From Victivallales bacterium (lineage in GTDB: Bacteria; Verrucomicrobiota; Lentisphaeria; Oligosphaerales; Oligosphaeraceae), in contig JAFTAC010000354.1 of assembly GCA_017458805.1 (NCBI GenBank), positions 1 to 6,233 on the forward strand: a stretch of 6,233 nt of DNA. The letters are read 5' to 3'. The notes under the pieces are model-generated. The model saw only the letters and a list, made by a program, of their open reading frames with translations, made no database searches and was not told the origin of the DNA. This document shows positions 5,412 to 6,233 of the stretch, one piece after another. Within the stretch, counting starts at the first letter, position 1; each line of letters starts with the position of its first letter. The translations under genes and the position numbers were made by a program.

Positions 5412-6218
5412 TTTCGTAAAGTTTCCCTCCGCAGGGAACTTGCCTTCACTCACCTCCGAGAGGTAGCATTTGAGGGCATTGACTGCATTGTCCGCAAGGG
5501 TGGCGTACCTCTTGGCATGGCGTGGCAGGAAGGCGCCGCCAAGCCCCAAAATGTCCGTGATGACCTGAATCTGACCATTGCAGCCAGGGCCTGCGCCGAT
5601 GCCGATGGTCGGGATGTGGAGCTGTTTTGTGATGCGTTCTGCCAGGCTTGCCGTCACGCCTTCCAACGTCACAGCGAAGGCTCCCGCCTCCTCGACGGCA
5701 ATGGCATCCTCCAAAATCGCATCGGCCTCTGCGTCGCTTTTGCCGTGCATGCGGTAGCCACCCTCCTTTAGCACAGACTGCGGCAGAAGGCCAACATGAG
5801 CAAACACGGGGATGCCGCTATCGACCAGTCTGCGAATCAGCGGGGCAAATATTTTGCCGCCCTCCAGTTTCACACCGTCGGCACCGCACTCCTTCAGATA
5901 GCGGCCTGCGTTGCGGATTGCTTCCGCGTCGGAAATCTGGTAGCTCATAAACGGCATGTCGCCTATTACCATAGCGCGCTTGGCACCGCGGCAGACTGCG
6001 GCGGTTAGTATCAGCGATTCCTCCATCGTCACGGGAATCGTGTTCTTGTAGCCCAGAACCGTGTTTCCTGCGGAGTCGCCGACGAGGATCAGGTGAATGC
6101 CCGCCTCATCCGCTATCCGTGCGAAAATCGCGTCATACGAGGTGACGCACACGATTTTCTCGCCCGCCTGCTTCATCTTCCACAGGTCGCGAACGGTCAG
6201 TTTCTTGATGTCATCCAT
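5409..6218 (-). CDS. panB: Ketopantoate hydroxymethyltransferase (3-methyl-2-oxobutanoate hydroxymethyltransferase)
   Basis: PanB transfers a hydroxymethyl group from 5,10-methylene-tetrahydrofolate to 2-oxoisovalerate, giving ketopantoate, the first committed step of pantothenate synthesis; it acts in the cytoplasm. The 269 residues form a complete TIM barrel of normal length. Signature segments are VTSYDA (25-30), LVGDSAGNTVLGY (45-57), VIGDMPF (84-90), VKLEGG (116-121), AHVGLLPQS (140-148), GGYRMHGKS (153-161) and PTIGIGAGPGCNGQ (about 203-216). By alignment with E. coli PanB as I recall it, D48, D87 and E119 are the Mg2+ ligands and E186 the catalytic base; all are present. The usual PDCDGQ after IGIGAG reads PGCNGQ, a mild variation. 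AAGGAG 6 nt before the ATG fixes the start. It is the first gene seen of the panBC operon; its promoter is beyond the right edge. Confidence 0.98.
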   Translation of the reverse strand: MDDIKKLTVRDLWKMKQAGEKIVCVTSYDAIFARIADEAGIHLILVGDSAGNTVLGYKNTIPVTMEESLILTAAVCRGAKRAMVIGDMPFMSYQISDAEAIRNAGRYLKECGADGVKLEGGKIFAPLIRRLVDSGIPVFAHVGLLPQSVLKEGGYRMHGKSDAEADAILEDAIAVEEAGAFAVTLEGVTASLAERITKQLHIPTIGIGAGPGCNGQIQVITDILGLGGAFLPRHAKRYATLADNAVNALKCYLSEVSEGKFPAEGNFTK

Positions 6219-6224
6219 AACTAT

Positions 6225-6231
6225 CTCCTTT
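6225..6231 (-). promoter_or_regulatory. Shine-Dalgarno of panB
   Basis: AAAGGAG on the minus strand lies 6 nt before the ATG at 6218, an ideal spacing. Only two more bases of upstream sequence are in the window, so nothing can be said about the promoter or any leader RNA. Confidence 0.8.
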
Positions 6232-6233
6232 GC

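Overview
All recognisable genes in this window are on the minus strand, so transcription runs from high to low coordinates. In that order they are: panB (6218-5409), panC (5290-4451), a TIM-barrel sugar isomerase/epimerase-like protein (4378-3569), a structured non-coding gap, a possible 34-residue small ORF (3228-3124), two tandem CNNM/CorC-type membrane proteins (3127-1685 and 1688-375), and the first 124 codons of an M20 metallopeptidase/amidohydrolase that runs off the left edge (372-1). Nearly every gene has a good purine-rich Shine-Dalgarno sequence.

Right half (about 3569-6233). PanB makes ketopantoate from 2-oxoisovalerate and methylene-tetrahydrofolate. PanC condenses pantoate with beta-alanine, giving pantothenate, the precursor of coenzyme A. 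The reductase between these steps (PanE or IlvC) and the beta-alanine supplier PanD are not in the window. The epimerase-like gene follows panC after 72 nt. It keeps the four metal ligands of the D-tagatose/D-psicose 3-epimerase family but appears to lack two sugar-contacting residues of that family. The panB-panC gap holds a degenerate 9-bp repeat tract that runs into the panB stop codon.

Left half (1-3228). Two diverged CNNM/CorC-like proteins are joined by a 4-nt ATGA overlap, and the M20 gene starts 2 nt after the second one ends. The tight packing implies co-transcription and translational coupling. The small ORF, if real, ends in another ATGA overlap with the first CNNM gene.

Between the halves, about 340 nt (3229-3568) has no convincing gene but many perfect inverted repeats, looking like a palindromic intergenic element or a set of RNA hairpins.

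The organism is a bacterium with G+C in the mid to high fifties by eye. The gene set is largely ordinary housekeeping and does not fix the lineage. A Lentisphaerota/Kiritimatiellota-like (PVC) origin is a weak guess, based on the epimerase-like gene and the repeat-rich gaps. I found no defence system, mobile element, CRISPR array or RNA gene. The items most worth a second look are the palindrome cluster, the minisatellite-like tract and the coupled small ORF.
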